A stretch of DNA of 64,000 nucleotides from Dermatemys mawii (taxonomy: Eukaryota; Chordata; Testudines; Dermatemydidae): contig ML677366.1 in NCBI GenBank assembly GCA_007922305.1, positions 16,778,338 through 16,842,337 of the forward strand. Direction: 5' to 3'. This document shows positions 1 through 29,110 of the stretch, in pieces. The notes under the pieces were generated by a model. It had not been told where the DNA came from. It was given only the letters and a program-made list of their open reading frames with translations, and made no database searches. The stretch's first letter is position 1. Each line of letters opens with the position of its first letter. The position numbers and the translations under genes were made by a program.

Positions 1-1780
1 CTCCTCATTCAAGTTCCTTCTACAAATCCACTTTTCATGTAAGCACAATTGCGAATTCTTTCAAAGTTTAATCACTAAAGTATCAGCATTCGTTTTTGTA
101 GATTTTGCATACTACAGATATACAGCCTGAGAGAAGAGATTTCATGTAAACACAGTTAGGCCCCACAGATTAAAATGGATTTATGAACGGTGAATGGTAT
201 TTCACTGCATATTTGTAGTAGTATTTCTTTTGTGTGTTACTGCACAAAGGACTAGTTAAATCATTGAGACTTCTATTTAAGGACATGAAATTTTTCAGAA
301 GAATATATTGCTATTCTTCCTATGAATCATGCTCCACAGAAAAGGTGGAGCAGGAATAAACTGGTTCCTGGTGCAGCTTATTTAACAAACAGTACCAGTC
401 TATGGGCAGCCTAGGGAATAGTTTATTTTTACTACATAATATTTACTCTAACTGTAAAATGTCTTCCTAAAACAAATGGGACAATTTGACTAAAGAAAAC
501 TCTTGAGACTGACAGATATTTATTAGTCCAGGACACAGAACAGTGCATGCTGGAGGGTGCTTTTGCAGGATCTCTTTGCTAAAAAGGAGCTCTGCTTCTG
601 TACTACATGGGGCTGTGTTATACCATCAATATACTCAGCAGAGTTTTCAGAAACAAAAGGACAGACGTTCCCAGCAAGCGTACTTACATCAACTGACCAT
701 GTAGCACGGCCTCCTCTTGTGGTCAGCATTATGAGTAAAGAAATCCTGCTCCTTCACCTTCCAATGTTTGTGTGCACATTCATCGCTATAGATAGGCTTG
801 GCAGTCTAAGCCACATAAGATTATTCTGGGGGGTAGGTGGGGGTCTTCAAATAGTGGCAACACATCCTTGTTGTTACTGAGTTTACAGAAGCATTCTAGA
901 TTGTAACTCTTTGCTGCAGGGGCACTCGTATCTTTGTTCTATGCCTGTACAGTACCTGATACAATGGAGTTCTGACTGTAGTCCACAAGTACTAACTTAT
1001 GTATTTGTAATGTGCTATTAAACTGAAGTGTGCCCTCCTTCCCTCTGCCCTTGCACTGGTTAGAAGTATTAAATCCCAATCCCATAGCAAAGTACATGCT
1101 GGGTTTCTATGTTTGTCCTGGCTCTCTTTCCCCTCAAAGTATTTCTCAGAGTTATTTCACAGCTGAATGGGGAAGAGGGTTTCTGAATTTTCTTCCTATT
1201 GATGCAGCTTCAGTAACCATTGACAAAGAGGAGGGCTTTTAGAATAAATACAGCGAAAAAACACTCAGCTGAAGAGCTAAGGGATAATATATCATCTTCT
1301 GGGTCCAGAGAGAGAGGCTAAGTAACGTGCAAATGCTACAGAAGTAGAATAGCTATTTTATAGATTTTCCTTGAGATTCCATGCTGCTTAATATGCAAGA
1401 GGCAATTTTCATCTATTTACAGTCTACCCACATAATAAAAGGGTGAAGCTACATGTATCCCAGTTTCTAAGGGGGAGGAAGGAGCGATGTGGGGAGTGAA
1501 GAGCTGAACTGGATCATTTTTGTTGTGCTCAGAGGTGGAGTTCCAATGGTAGAGCCTATCAGAACTCAGGTCTAAAGACATACTTCACAGCCACCCAACC
1601 ACTATGCAAATCTCTGCTCTCAGATTGACTGAAGGCCTCTAGCAGCACAAGAATTTACATGACTGAAAAAGAACTACATAGTTATGAATCAGTAATTGCA
1701 TGGCAGCCATTTACTCCAGGCAAGCTGACTGCAATATAGTTTTGTTTCTTTCCTTCCCCCACACTTTGTTACTGTCTTAC
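1..1780. other. GATM intron 6 (partial)
   Basis: I searched the minus strand of this stretch for the next GATM exon (the IDLFKKAGW block onward) and saw none, so intron 6 is longer than 1.78 kb. No clear repeat or RNA gene was seen. Confidence 0.7.
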
Positions 1781-16919
<15,139 letters not shown>

Positions 16920-16947
16920 AGCTCCCCCACCCCCCCGCTCCCTCCCT

Positions 16948-16952
16948 ATTGG
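16948..16952 (-). promoter_or_regulatory. GATM: GATM CCAAT box
   Basis: The minus strand reads GCCAATAGG. The CCAAT core lies about 30-40 bases upstream of the TATA box and fits an NF-Y type site. It is inside the CpG island. Confidence 0.6.
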
Positions 16953-17059
16953 CTGCCGCAGGGGCGGCGGGCCCAGCGGCCCCCGGCTCCTTCCCTTTGT
17001 GCGGCCGGGCTGCAGCGGGCGAGCCAAATGAATCGGGGGGAGGGGGGCGCAGAAGAGAC

Positions 17060-20000
17060 CCGCTCCAACCTTCCCGGCCAGCCCCAGGGCACATCCCTTG
17101 GCCAGGCACTAACAGCGCCCTCTCCTTCCTCGCGGGGGTGTAGGGTGCTTGGTGTTGTCCCCAGATGAAAGGCAGCTCTGAGCCCCAGGGATCAGTGTTA
17201 TCCAGCCCCTTTTCAATCCATAGTGCTGCTCTGGGAGGTGTCTTCCCCACAGCTTGATTGACAATCCATTGCTCTGTTTCACTCCAGTAGTGTGTCCTGG
17301 CCAAATATTTTAATGGGGGTGGGGTGGAAGGGAAGAGGAGACACCTCTGGTCTGTTTTCACGCTGCTCCTCTTTGCCATTTCATACACTTTTCATAAGTC
17401 TCTCAGTCTAGTCTCTGCCTAAATCAACTAATACCAGTGCTCTTAGTTAGAGCGGTCCCGGAAAATGGAGGATGCTGAGATTTCAGATATATTTGTTTTT
17501 GTTCCAGTTAGGAACAAAACCCCCAAAGGCTGAAATGCTCTGCAAAAGAAAATTCAGGGGGAGGGGAAACGATTTTGGGTTCAGCTAAAGTTTTCACTTT
17601 GACAATACTGAAACTAAATGATTTCATAAACAAAAAGCTGTTTCAAAAGTAATCATTGAAACGTTTCATTCCAAGAGCATCGCGGAATTTTGACACCATT
17701 AGAACTCCCTCTCACCTACACAAAGTTTTGATAAAATCAACACAATTCACAAAGCGTTTTAATTTCAACAGAACTACAGTCCCTAACACAGAACTGCTCC
17801 CTCAAAGTTTTTTCCTCCAGCTCTCCATTTAGTCTCCTCACCTATGATTCTCACCTGACCTGATGACATTCTTTTGCAATTCCTCCTTCTTTAGCTTTAC
17901 ACAAGTTACATTTTAAATCTAATTTGTTTTTGCCTTCCAGAAGAAAAGATCAGACAAGGCAAAAATGTTTTTTCCCCTCATATTATTTTGTAAAAGTAGT
18001 ATGAATCTCCATCCTTCCCTCAATCTTAATCCCTTGACAGTGTCTCTTATTTAGCTGGGCATGACCCAATACATATTCCCTCCAGTCTATGCCCTCATGC
18101 CTCTCCTAAGCATCATCTACACTATACGATTTTACCTGGTTGGGACATGGTTATGAATAAATGAGTTTGCTTATGTGATACTGAACATGATTTAGGCCCC
18201 AATTCAGCAGAGCACTTAACCACATGAGTAATCCCTTGAAATCAATGGCCATGTGAACACTAGGAAAAAACATATTACACATAAATCTAATATGTTAAAA
18301 TCCTAGCATAGACAAGTCAGTTGTAGTTTTAAGATGTGCTAGCTAATCAAGGTAACATGATTTACCTCCATGAGATAGTGTGTTGAAGCTACTATTTGCC
18401 TTGTCAACACTAGGACTTCAACATCACACCTTTTTCCTAGGGAAGAAAGGGACAATGGGATTGCTCCCTTCACATATTTTAAGTACTGTGATGAACTGGG
18501 GCCTTAGTAATCAGTATAGAGGAGAACAAGCGACATTCAGCTTTGCATCAGGTAGGATCCAATACTGCTAGGACCAAGGTTTACTCATTTTTAGCTGACA
18601 TGACGCTGACCTTTTGTCCTGCCCTATACCAACTGCTAACCTGCATTCTGCATCTCATTTAACTCTATATCATGATTCATCAATAACCATCTTTTCTCAG
18701 GCTCTATCTTTTCTGCTTCCAAAAGGCTATTCTTCCTACTTAGGAAGAAAATCCTTTTCTTCTTCTTTCTTTCTATCCCACTTACCAACCAATTTCCTTT
18801 CTCTGGTTCATTTCTAGAATTTAAGTTTATTCTCTGTTTTTAAGTTTTTAGATTTTTCATCCTTCCCAATTCAGTCTTTGCTTAGGTCATTTTACTCAGA
18901 TAGCCCTTTTTAAAGGCATTAATGATTGGCTTGTGGTTAAATCCAAAGGTCTTTTCTTTTCATGTCTTTCCTGACTTATCAGCTACTTTTGGAACTTGGA
19001 TCACCCTTTATTAACTTGGTATAGGTAGTTTTTCTGACTCAGCACTGAAGTATTTCTTCTCCTACTGACTGTGTTTGTCTTTAATGGAAGACAATCCTGG
19101 CCAGCTTCTTGCAGTGCGTGCTTTTTGGAAGCCTTTACACTTTCCTCGATATACTTTCCTGTTGAGTGACATTTTTTCTACTCACAGTCTATAGTAATGG
19201 TGCTTTTTCTTGCCCATGTCTCATAGTTCAGTCGTGCCTTCCCTTCCCCTTGGATGAAAGTCAATCTTAATTTAAGTGTGGCAAAGACAAAAATCTTTTA
19301 TTTCCCTTCCTAATTGTCCCTTTTAGGTCCTAACTTTGCAGCCTTACATTCACTCTGAATAACATTTACCTGCAGAAGTAATCCCACTATCCTATGGCAC
19401 TGCTCAAATGAAGAAATATTAAAGATTACAGAATTGGGCCCTCTTTGCGCCATGCATTCATGCCTTGATATTTGTAACGCTATCTACACTGTGCTCTGTT
19501 CATATCTCTCTAATCTTCCCTTCACTTCAGTGGCTTCTAGGACACTTCAAAAATCTCACTCTTCAATTTAATGCTATCCCAGAAACCAGTCACTCTTGTA
19601 TTTCTTTGCTCATCACTCCCTACATTCCTTCATACCTCTTCCAACAGACTAGATTCTCATTAGAACATGAGCCTCTATCTAATATTCGTTAAAGTCAATG
19701 GTAATTCTTCTATTGACTTCAGGGGGTGTTGGATCAAGCTCATTGTGAAGATTTTTAAGGGGCCTATCTGACCAGAAGATTTCGGAGAGTCTTACCTTCC
19801 ACTGGGCTCCCCGCTTAAGCCCATCTATCAGAGCTGAAACAAAAGAAACCATCACACAAATGTAAATTCACAACAACACTTTATTTACTAAAGGAGAGGG
19901 AAGGAAGGGGAGAGGGGATGGAGATTTGGAATAGAAACACACACTCCAAACAGCAACGGTATCCTTCTACCTTCGTCAGGTGCTGCTGATGAAGAGGCTG

Positions 20001-21575
20001 AAGAGTCTGGATCAGCAAGGTCAGTGATGGATACTAATGGTGGATCAAGGTGTCTAAAACAGGTATGTAACCCTATCTCAGACCCCAACCCCTCGCTGCA
20101 TCATCTATGGTTGTAAGTCTGAACTAACTAATTGGACTGAGCCCACGCATGCAGGTCTGCTTCTCAAAAGAAAAAAACAAACCCCCAAACTACAGTTTTG
20201 TTAGTGAGTGGCTAATGCAGGCCAGTAACCAGTGTGAAAGGGGGTATTACACCACAGAGAGAGTGTGTTGGACACCTGAGCCCACAAAGACTCAAGAACC
20301 TCTGGCCACTCTCCTCATCTGCCTTTATGGGAACTGTTTGCTTAGCAACAACAGATTCCCGATCTTTCTACTTTCCCTCCTTTTGTTCAGCATAGGAGAA
20401 CAAGAACTTGTCACAACATGGAGGTCACCTTGTTCTTATCCCAGACCAAGATGGCCACCTAATAAATGAAAACTTAAAACCCAACTTGGTGTGTGCGCCT
20501 TTCCCAGTAATTTGGCAGGGGCAAAGCTGTGACTAACATCATGGTACTCTAGAAGGTCCTTCCTCCCAGTATACTCTTATGCACAGGCACAGAGGAGAGA
20601 TTCTACCTGTTTGCATGATTATACCCACCTTCCCTCTCCCGCCTCTTGCACAATAAAGGCAGGATCCTACACCATTGAAGACAATGGAAGTTGGAAATGG
20701 GAAGCTCCATTGGGAGCAAGATAGAGCCTAACACCTCAAAAAGCAGGACTATCCCCATATATAAAACTGACTTTTATAAAAAAACGGGGGGGGGGTGTTG
20801 TGTTTTCTAACAACCCCATCACATATCATCAACAGGTTTTGAAACCTGGACGTTCAGCATTGATCACTACTACTAGAGCTAAGAGACTAACAACAATGGA
20901 GGGCAACAAGAGGAACCTGCTTTAGAGGAGGATGAGGGGGACAATGAAACAGTGGGTCAATATGGAGGAGTGTACTACGTTAAGGGACAGGGAACCTGCA
21001 GCCAGAACATCTTGGCTGTGATCAAAGAGGCCTCCTGCCCATCCCTGGGCTACCTAAGCAGGAAGAGGAAGCTAAGCAGTAGAGACAGAGGGTTAGTAGC
21101 TATAATGGTAGCTGTGGTCTCCGTTTCAGACTCTAGGGAACTAGCCTGAAAATCTTAGAGGGTTTGTTTGCTGACTCTAAGTTTAGGAGTTCTGAAGTGA
21201 TTTGGTAAGATTGCAAATTCAAGTTCTCAAAAGTTAGGAAATGGCTGAATTAAGGTTGTCCATGTAACTGTAATTCAGCCCTCTAGTAAATATGGATTAT
21301 GCTACAGTCTTTAATTACAGAATAAATTTTTTTTATAGGGTTTGTGCCTCGTTTAGTGCACAGAAGGTGGAATCTTAATTCTGGCATTCCTGACTTATGA
21401 GTGCTTGGTTTTCAACCTTAACATTACATTAACAGTTTCTAACATGTAAATCAACATGTTTTTTTAAAAACAAGGATTTTGTATCAAATCACAATTATCC
21501 TTGTTAAAAATAATACAATATAGTTTTCATAGTAGCATTTTACAAATGAATGAAAATGAAGTAATATTACTTCCC
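17060..21575. other. Intergenic DNA left of the first solo LTR
   Basis: No gene is recognised. Contents are a possible LINE remnant at 18600-19700 and A+T-rich sequence elsewhere, including a run of 10 G at 20786-20795. The stretch at 19880-20560 has a retroposon-like 3' end (AATAAATGAAAAC near 20460), but I could not assign it. Confidence 0.6.
18600..19700 (+). mobile_element. Possible highly decayed L2-like LINE remnant
   Basis: A broken frame near 18915-18955 reads like the reverse transcriptase block before motif A (about N-D-W-L-V-V-K-S-K-G), and GDICNAIYTVL-like text occurs near 19465-19500. Both echo blocks of L2-type LINEs. Many stops and shifts intervene. The evidence is a translated pattern only, so this remains a weak call. 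Confidence 0.3.
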
Positions 21576-22246
21576 TGTAGCAGTGTGATGACTCACCAGT
21601 GTAGTGCCTCCTGCTGGTTGTCTTGGGAATTAACTTGTTTCAGCTCAGAGAGCCCTTTGGTGGCCAATGTCTCACCTGCCTCGGTCCCATGTCCCTCCCA
21701 GACCCTGGTACCCTCTGCCTTGGGATTCTGCCCCAGTAGTATCCCCTCATTCTCGGTCTCCCCTCCCAGGGGATCCCTAAACCCTCTAAACTCACCTTGC
21801 CTCAGTGGCTACTGCCAGTCATCATCTTGCCCCCGCTCACTGGGGCAGACTGCAGTCTGTAATGGCCACTCATCGTTGGCAAGGGGTAGGACCGGTTTCT
21901 TTTGCCTGTCCTCATACTGCCCCTCTGCAGCCCCAGTACCTTTTGGCCTTAAACAAAGCCTGCAGCCTGAGGGTTTACTACCCTGGAGCTCCCCAGCTCC
22001 CTTTACCCTTCTCCAGCACTGCTCCACTCAGGTACCTTTCTCTCCCAGGCAGCCAGGTCCTTCTCCCTCTGCTGCTAGAGAGAGAATCCCTCCAGCTTCT
22101 GGACCACAGTCCTCTTACAGGGCCAGCTGTGGCCTGATTGGGGCCTGGCCTCCACTGTGGCTACTTCCCCAATCAGCCTTTCACAAGCCACCTACAGGTC
22201 TGCTGTTACTACTTTCCTCCAGGAGTGGGGCAACAGTCCCACTACA
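21576..22246 (-). mobile_element. Solo LTR-like element, family A, copy 1 (671 bp)
   Basis: It starts TGTAGCAGTGTGATGACTCACC-like and ends ...CCCACTACA, with a perfect 5-bp target duplication TTCCC (21571-21575, 22247-22251). TG...CA ends with a 5-bp duplication and no internal coding region fit a solo long terminal repeat. A 254-codon open frame inside has no similarity to a known protein. Sense is probably the minus strand, since sister copies have a TATA element at the matching place. Here it is decayed to TGTAAGAGG. Confidence 0.8.
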
Positions 22247-24415
22247 TTCCCAAAATGAAAGATAGAATTGGAAGTAAAAATTTCACAACCCTTTGATGGA
22301 TTTTAATAACAGGCTCCTATCCATGGCCCATTAGGGCCTGACTCTACAGACCCTACTTATGTATGAGCGGGGGTTGCAGGATGATAGCAAGCTCAGTAGT
22401 GCTTTCCTGAACTGTGTTTCCAAGGTGAGACTCTATCATTTAATCATGACCTGCATGTTAAAAAGCATTTCAGTGTGCATAATTTGGATGAAAAGTGGCA
22501 GCGGTGTATCTTGGCACAATCTCAGTCAATGAATATTTAGTGCTGGGCAAAATGAAAAGAGGAGGGTGTTTGGAAATGTTGCTTGTTACACCCTTTCTAT
22601 CAGTGTTACAGCTTCCAGGTTGCCTTGAAGCATAACATGAATGAGAACCTGATGCAAGAAGAAACAGGAGGTAATGGGTCAATAGCTAGAGGGGTTTGTG
22701 ATAACTACAATGAAGCAGCAAGTAAAATCTGACATATCTTGTAACACTTTCTGATCTAAGCCAGCTCTGGTCTTATGCTGTTTCAATATGACTCCATAAC
22801 TTTGGGTAAGGTCTTTCATTTTCCAAGCTGGAATAGGAAGACCTCCTGTCTGAGTTACTGATATCTAAGATACATAGACCCAGATACATTTAGCTCTCTT
22901 TTGTCTGGGCTCTCTGGATTTTTTGTAATATTCCATTCACCTTTTATGAATGCCACTCAACATTTGTTTGTGGACAGAACCCACTGTCCTCAGTAACTGA
23001 GCAATGGCACTGAAGTTCAATGAGTGTAAAGGAAAGCATATTCTGGCCACAGGGCTTTGGCTAGTGAGTCAGATGTGATACTGCAATTCCAGTTGAAAGA
23101 TGCTTCAGAATTATATCCTTGTAATGAAAGGGTTGCAGATACTTATCATATTGGTCTTAGCTTTGAATGCAAGAGTCACAGTGAGTGAAGCGCTAAGTAT
23201 AAGCTAAAGCTGTCCTTCACCATCACCTTGGATGGTCTTTACCTCTGAAGTCAGTGGATTCTTCCCGTAAAGATATACCTGTCAGAAAAACTTAAGTCTT
23301 AAAGGAATGCACTGTTGGCTAATGAGAATATCCATCCCATGTATATTCCACAGCATCGTAACAGTTGAGCACACCTTGTAACCATTTATAGTTGCAATGC
23401 CTGATGTGCTCTGTGGCGCATGCTGCTAAAGGCCAAGCAACTGATGAGCCCGTTTGACCAGTATTTTTGCTGTATTACTAATTTAAAGACTCTGGCGTCG
23501 AATCATCTTGTCTCAACTAGTCATGTTTTTATATACATTTATTTTAGAAGTTTAAATTGAGCTATGTGGCTTTTAGTATTCAAGAAGATTGAAAACACTC
23601 TTTTGCTGAACAACTTAAACATGTTTTACTATGAAAATGGGATATCTTGTACTTACTCCACAGAACTTTTCTCCACCTGCATTCCATCATATTATACAGT
23701 TTTCTTCTTCTCTTAACCCTGCTCAGCCAGCACCACTGTGAGGGGGTTCAAAGTCTTTAATTTAGTGCACAGTCAGTGTAATTGTTTTCTAAATTCCAAC
23801 CAACTATATCCAAGGGTTTGAACACATGTCATTTGGGGCAGAATTTGGCCAGCAGAACCTTAACTACTGGAGATGTGGTGCAAGATGAAAGAACCCTGCC
23901 TGACTCTCAGATTCCAGATTTTATTTTCAGGGCTGGCAGTTCAAAAAAGCAATAACATATTTTTGCTTTAATTACTTGTATATATAAGATCTAGTTTCAA
24001 ATTTCCTGAAGATCCTTAATTATTTCTTTGAAATGCCCAAGTTTGCACAAAATGTTTCTCAGAATCTTAAGATTGCAGTTTAAGCAATTTCCCTTCTAGC
24101 CTCATATTTCAATAGATAAATATACATTTTAGTAATAATCAATGCATGTATTCTTTTAATATTTAAAATATTTTAGACCAAGTATGTTAAGTTAATATAT
24201 TTTATGTGACTCTTATGAAAACATAATCTTTTAAAAATATTCTTATTTAAATGTTTCAAAATCCATTGAAAGGGATTCCCATTTTATCCAAGTATTATGT
24301 AATATAAAACTTTGCTTAAAAGCCATATAGGAAATAATACTACGTAGGCTTCACGGGAACCTTAAGAGAAATTTCTTTACTTTCCTGTTCTTAATCACTT
24401 ATAAAAATGAAATGT
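22247..24415. other. Intergenic, nothing recognised
   Basis: A+T-rich sequence with scattered short open frames and no repeat or gene that I can name. Confidence 0.6.
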
Positions 24416-24575
24416 GGGTGAGGTAACTATCTTTTATTGAACCAACTTCTTTTGGTGAGAGAGACAAGCTTTCAAGCCACACAGAGCTCTGAAGAAGACG
24501 TTGGTCCAATAAGAGATATTACCTCACCCTCTTGGCTGTTTAATATCCTGGACAGACATGGTTACAATTACGCTG
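24416..24575. mobile_element. Fold-back short interspersed element, second family
   Basis: Arms 24419-24450 and 24494-24527 are inverted copies (GTGAGGTAA...TTATTG.ACCAAC against its complement), separated by about 43 bases. The right end reads CTGGACAGACATGGTTACAA, resembling the right end of the 51253-51461 element (CCAGACTAACATGGCCAC). The two families therefore share a tail module. Confidence 0.6.
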
Positions 24576-26369
24576 CATATAAAAAGGAAAATCAGAGAAA
24601 GAGCTCTTTTTTTATTGTAATTTATTAAAAATACAAGTGAAAAATACAGCTGAAAAACCTTACTATACTTTTTCAAGGAAAACCAGCATGTGTTCCAGTT
24701 GGAGAAGTCAAAATTTTTCTCACCTTGCATTCTAGGAGGTTTAAATTACATAAAGGAAAACTATAATTTGTTTCTTATCTTTAAGAAGTAAAAAGGAGAA
24801 AAATAAGTTAGATCTTCTCCTGCCTTATAGGGGATGACTCCTTTGCAGGTGTTTTACATGCAACTTACATAGCAGTAAGTTAAAATTTTCTTAACTCATC
24901 CCAGTAGTAGAGAGATAAAGATATCTCTAATTGTCTTACTTTATATTTTATTCAAATATTGCTTAATTTCTTCAGACCTTTTTCCTTATAATTATACCTC
25001 TTCAATTTCATTATAAAATATAACCAAAGCATGCATATAAAGCACATTTCAAGATGTATACTTCAAACTTGTGCATCAATTTCAATATTAATATATGTGC
25101 ATATATGTAAATATTATTTCTAAATAACATGTAAATATTTGTTTAGCTTCTACCACATGGCAAAGTGACAGAGATGGAGTGTATTCCAACACAAAGAGAG
25201 TTTGTGATCACAGTACGTGACATTTTACACTCTACAGTACCGAAGGCTGAAAAGTTTAGGCAGGTCAGACAGCATAAGGCAAGTCACTCAGTGGGATATA
25301 TTTCATTCATACCAACATTCCCATGCTCCCAGTAACATGAACTGCCTACACTTTCCAGTGACCAATACAGTAACCACAATACTTTCAGCCAGGGCTGCCA
25401 AGAGAACTTCATCGCTACGGGGACATTTGAAATCCCATAAACTCTTATACATATCCTCTTTCTAACATACTCCCCAGCATGTTTAGGTCTAAAATTTGCA
25501 AAATGCCCAAATTTGTTTTCTGCTGAGTATTTATGGGAGTTATTAGCATTTCCACAATGTGCCCATTAAGTGGACTCAAGGATTTCCAAACTGTGGCATG
25601 TGTATCATTGGGAGTAAATGAGCTTGATGTTCTACCCAGTCACTGCATACCAAGTTTTTAAGAAGCTCAGATGTGACCCAAGAAAACTAGGGAGCTGCTG
25701 GTAAAGAATACGGCTAGTGGGCCAAATTCTGTTCTCACTCACACACAAGTAAATACAGAATGATGTCAATGGAGTTAGTCCAGAATTACACAGAGCCATT
25801 GAGAGTGACTGGAGTGCAGGAAAATGGTATTATCTTCCTTCAACCCGTGAACTGGAAGCAAATCACCATCCCTCCTATTGGAAGAGTCTTTGCAGGAGTT
25901 TGCAGCTCTGGCAATATGACCTCTCTACTACTCAGCAGTGGAGCAATACTTGTTCCCTTCTTGAGGAACCATGCTGCCGTGGGCTCCCCATTGATCCCGA
26001 GACCTACTCCTCCACTGCTGGGAGGGGACAGCAAAAAGCACCAGAAGTATTTCTTCTATTTCCACTGGAGAGCATGCTACAAAGAACAGCTTTTTTCCTT
26101 CCTCTTCCGCCCTTATACTGAACCTCAGGTTAGGAATTGTTGAACCCTGCGTCCCAACCTGCAGCTCCAGTATCTATGCTGAATGACATGGGCCTGAGTC
26201 CAACCACTCATAACCCAGACTTCCTAGTGCCCTCCCAGAATGTGGCCTCTCTACAGGATGCAGTGTGGGGAAACTTGACTGTCCACCAAACTTGACTGTC
26301 TGAAGGACAAAGGAAGTCAGCCCATGAGATTGTAGAATACTTTTGGCAGACTCCCAGAGCATGAGTCCA
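24576..26369. other. Intergenic, mostly A+T-rich
   Basis: No gene is seen. A short old repeat with the common phrase 'gatgtcaatgga' lies near 25720-25800. The 127-codon open frame at 25760-26143 matches nothing I recognise. Confidence 0.55.
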
Positions 26370-26573
26370 GTGAGGTTGTGTCTACACTTCAAAATAATAG
26401 GGCTTGAATCCTGGGTCCCAGCTTGACTGAGTCTCAGATCCTCCACCCTCATGGAGACTTGGGACCTTGGGTCCAAGCCCTGGATCCACATGATTTGTGT
26501 GTAGACAGAAGTGGGAGGTAGGCTTGAACCTGAGCTCAAACCCTGGACTTACACTGCAGTGTAGACATACCCT
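26370..26573. mobile_element. Miniature palindromic element, family M1
   Basis: The ends are TGTGTCTACACTTC and GCAGTGTAGACATACCC, inverted relatives of each other. The centre is rich in GGGTCC/GGACCC inverted words. It is shorter than the other M1 copies (30140-30417 and 55029-55314), so an internal deletion is likely. It has no coding capacity. Confidence 0.6.
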
Positions 26574-29110
26574 GTGAATACTGAGCACACACAGTACATT
26601 GGAAGAGACCACTGCAGGCTTCTAGCAAGGCAGAGCTGCCACCACTCTTCCCACTTCTGGAAGCTTTGTTGCCTCATCTATTCATCTCAGCTCCCCTCTG
26701 CGCTTGATGGCGAGTGGGAGCATAGGGTCCTGAGAAAGAACAGAACCAGCAATACGCACTCATCTGAATAATTCCTTCCTTTGTTAGTCTGGGACTATTA
26801 CCTTGAATGGGAGCCCATGGCACTTTAGCACTATTTTCTGATGATGAATAGGGAATATATGCCTGTTATTCCCATTAATTGCCGCAGAACATGCATCCTG
26901 TGTGACAACATTGGGATTATAACAAGCCTTCTCAATAGGGTTTGCAACAGATCAGTAAATCTGGCTGTGAGACTAAAGCCTCCTCTCCCCCGTTCCTTTT
27001 CTTTTTCTTAGAAAACACTGAACTTTGATAAGTCAGTTCCATTATTTGATGATCTGCTGGCAGCCTCCGTGCCTATGGTTAATATTACTGCTCCTTGCAA
27101 AAGTGACCTAAGCTAAAATAGAAGCCTGCTTTGATTGTAGGCTGGTTACAAATTACACACAGGGTCTGATCCTGAACAGTTTGCTGACCCACAACTCTCT
27201 TTAGCTTTGGCGGGCGTTCTGCCTGAGTAAGGAACTCAGAATTAGGCCCTAACATTGGTCTCAGTTCAAAAATAACATTATACTGGACACGTATCAGATG
27301 TCATCTGCCTTCATTGACAGCAATGGAAAAAGTGACAAGGATGACTTTTGCTGGAGGTGGGCAGCTTTAAAATCTGCAGTGTGGATGGCCCTGATCCATG
27401 TACCTTAGTTGCCTTAGACCTCCCCAATCTACCATGTCTGGGACTTCTCCAGACATTTCTCAAGACAGTTGCAGGTGCCTTTCATTACCACAGACTCAAT
27501 GGTGGGACTTTTTACCACTGGGGTTCCTACAGCAGTATGTAGCCTAGTGCCCATTGTATAGTCCTGGAGTGACTCTGGCTCTGTATCCATAACAAAATTA
27601 CAGTTTCAAAACCCAATTTAAAACCTAATGGAAATATCTGCCTGCCTAGGCAGGATATTTTTTTAGCACAATCAACCAAGAATTGCTGCTAAGATTTGGG
27701 TAATACACATTCTCTAAAGCAAAGACTGTCAAACTATCTTAATCATATATTTATACCACACAGAATGAGGTCTGATTTTCCAAAGAGATCACGGTGCACA
27801 TTGGGGACAGCTGTTCAAAAGTGTTCAGCATGTAGCGCCTCTGACTGTGACATTTATGGGCAGATTTTCAAAGAACTCAGTAACTGGTGTGCTGAGCTCT
27901 TTTGAGTATCTAGACCCTTAATTTGGTGCCTAAATGAGCTGAACTGTTTTAAAAACCTGGCCCCACCAATTTCAATAGCTATTTCAGATTGTCATAGTAC
28001 AGTGGAATGATTAATATCTCCTGATTCATAAAAAAATAAATAAAAAGTACTCCTCAAATCAGATGGGTAACAAAACAAGATCACCATCTTGCAACAATAG
28101 AGAGAATTATACAAGGTGAATTAGTGCCACAACAGGTAGATCAAGCTCAAACTGCAGTGTGCCCAAGCTGTAACATTACACCAAATTAGCAGTTACTATA
28201 CACCATCACAAAGAGATATCCAATAATGCCAGTATTATATTTTCTTCCTGGCTGTCCTGTGGCTCCAAACAAGGTTTCCACAATTTATCACCTTGTATTG
28301 TGATTGCACCCTTTGGGGGGAAGGAAACTCCCCTCTCCTTTCTAGAGGAGCACACCAGCCCTGCTAGAATCTCACTCCTGCCCATCCAAGGCACAAGAGG
28401 CTCTGTGCCAGGAATCTAGTCTTAGTCTAGTGCCAGGGATTAAAGCTGGCACCTCTCATATGGCAGAGAGAACACTATCACTGGGCTGCTAGGCTTTCAT
28501 ATCAGTTACCTCGGTGATCAGCTTCACTATGGCTAACACAGTTTCTTCTAGGAAGAACTACAGACAGTCATAAATTATCTGAAAGCCAATTCCAAACTGG
28601 ACTTTAAAAATAACTTGAAATTGACTTAATCTTGGCTCAACCTAAAGGCAAATGTAAGGACCCCCAATCAGGCCAGTTAAGGAAATAAATACAAGAGGGA
28701 AGGCTGACACCACAGCTTTCTTCCACTTAGAAGCTTCCACAGAGAAAGTTCTAGCCAAGAGCTTCATGTGGTAAGTGCACGCGTGGAGAATTTATAGCTC
28801 CCCTGCTCCCTGTCCCCACCCCATCCCCTTACTTGCATATGTCCTGAATTCTACTTGAATAAAGACTGGGAGTGGCTGGGTCATTGCACAAACTGAAATC
28901 TTTTTCTCCTTGCTAGTTTTCCCCTACTGATACTCACACTTTCTTGTCAACTGTTTGAAATGGGCTGTTCTGATTACCACTGCAAAGAGTTTTTTTCCCC
29001 CTCCACTGATAATAACTTACCTTAATTAATTAGCCTCAGAGTTGGTATGGCAACCCTCATCTTTTCATGTTCTCTGTATGTATATCTCTTCCTACTATAT
29101 GTTCCACTAT
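26574..29110. other. Intergenic, old repeats only
   Basis: No gene is seen. An interspersed repeat at 27771-27966 is related to 62881-63125. Remaining sequence is unassigned. Confidence 0.55.
27771..27966 (+). repeat. Unnamed old interspersed repeat, copy 1
   Basis: It shares order and wording with 62881-63125: 'cagattttcaaag', 'aactcagtaactggtgtgctga' and the end 'aaaaacctggccc'. The family is unknown to me. Confidence 0.45.

Noticed and set aside
1..1780. GATM exons 7-9
   Set aside because: Searched for the KKAGWTIITPP and GGGFHCWTCD blocks on the minus strand and did not find them.
21501..22265. 254-codon open frame as a gene
   Set aside because: Almost all of it lies in the solo LTR-like element 21576-22246; similar frames are broken in the sister copies.
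25760..26143. 127-codon open frame in the intergenic region
   Set aside because: No similarity, no splice context and ordinary amino-acid composition for random sequence.
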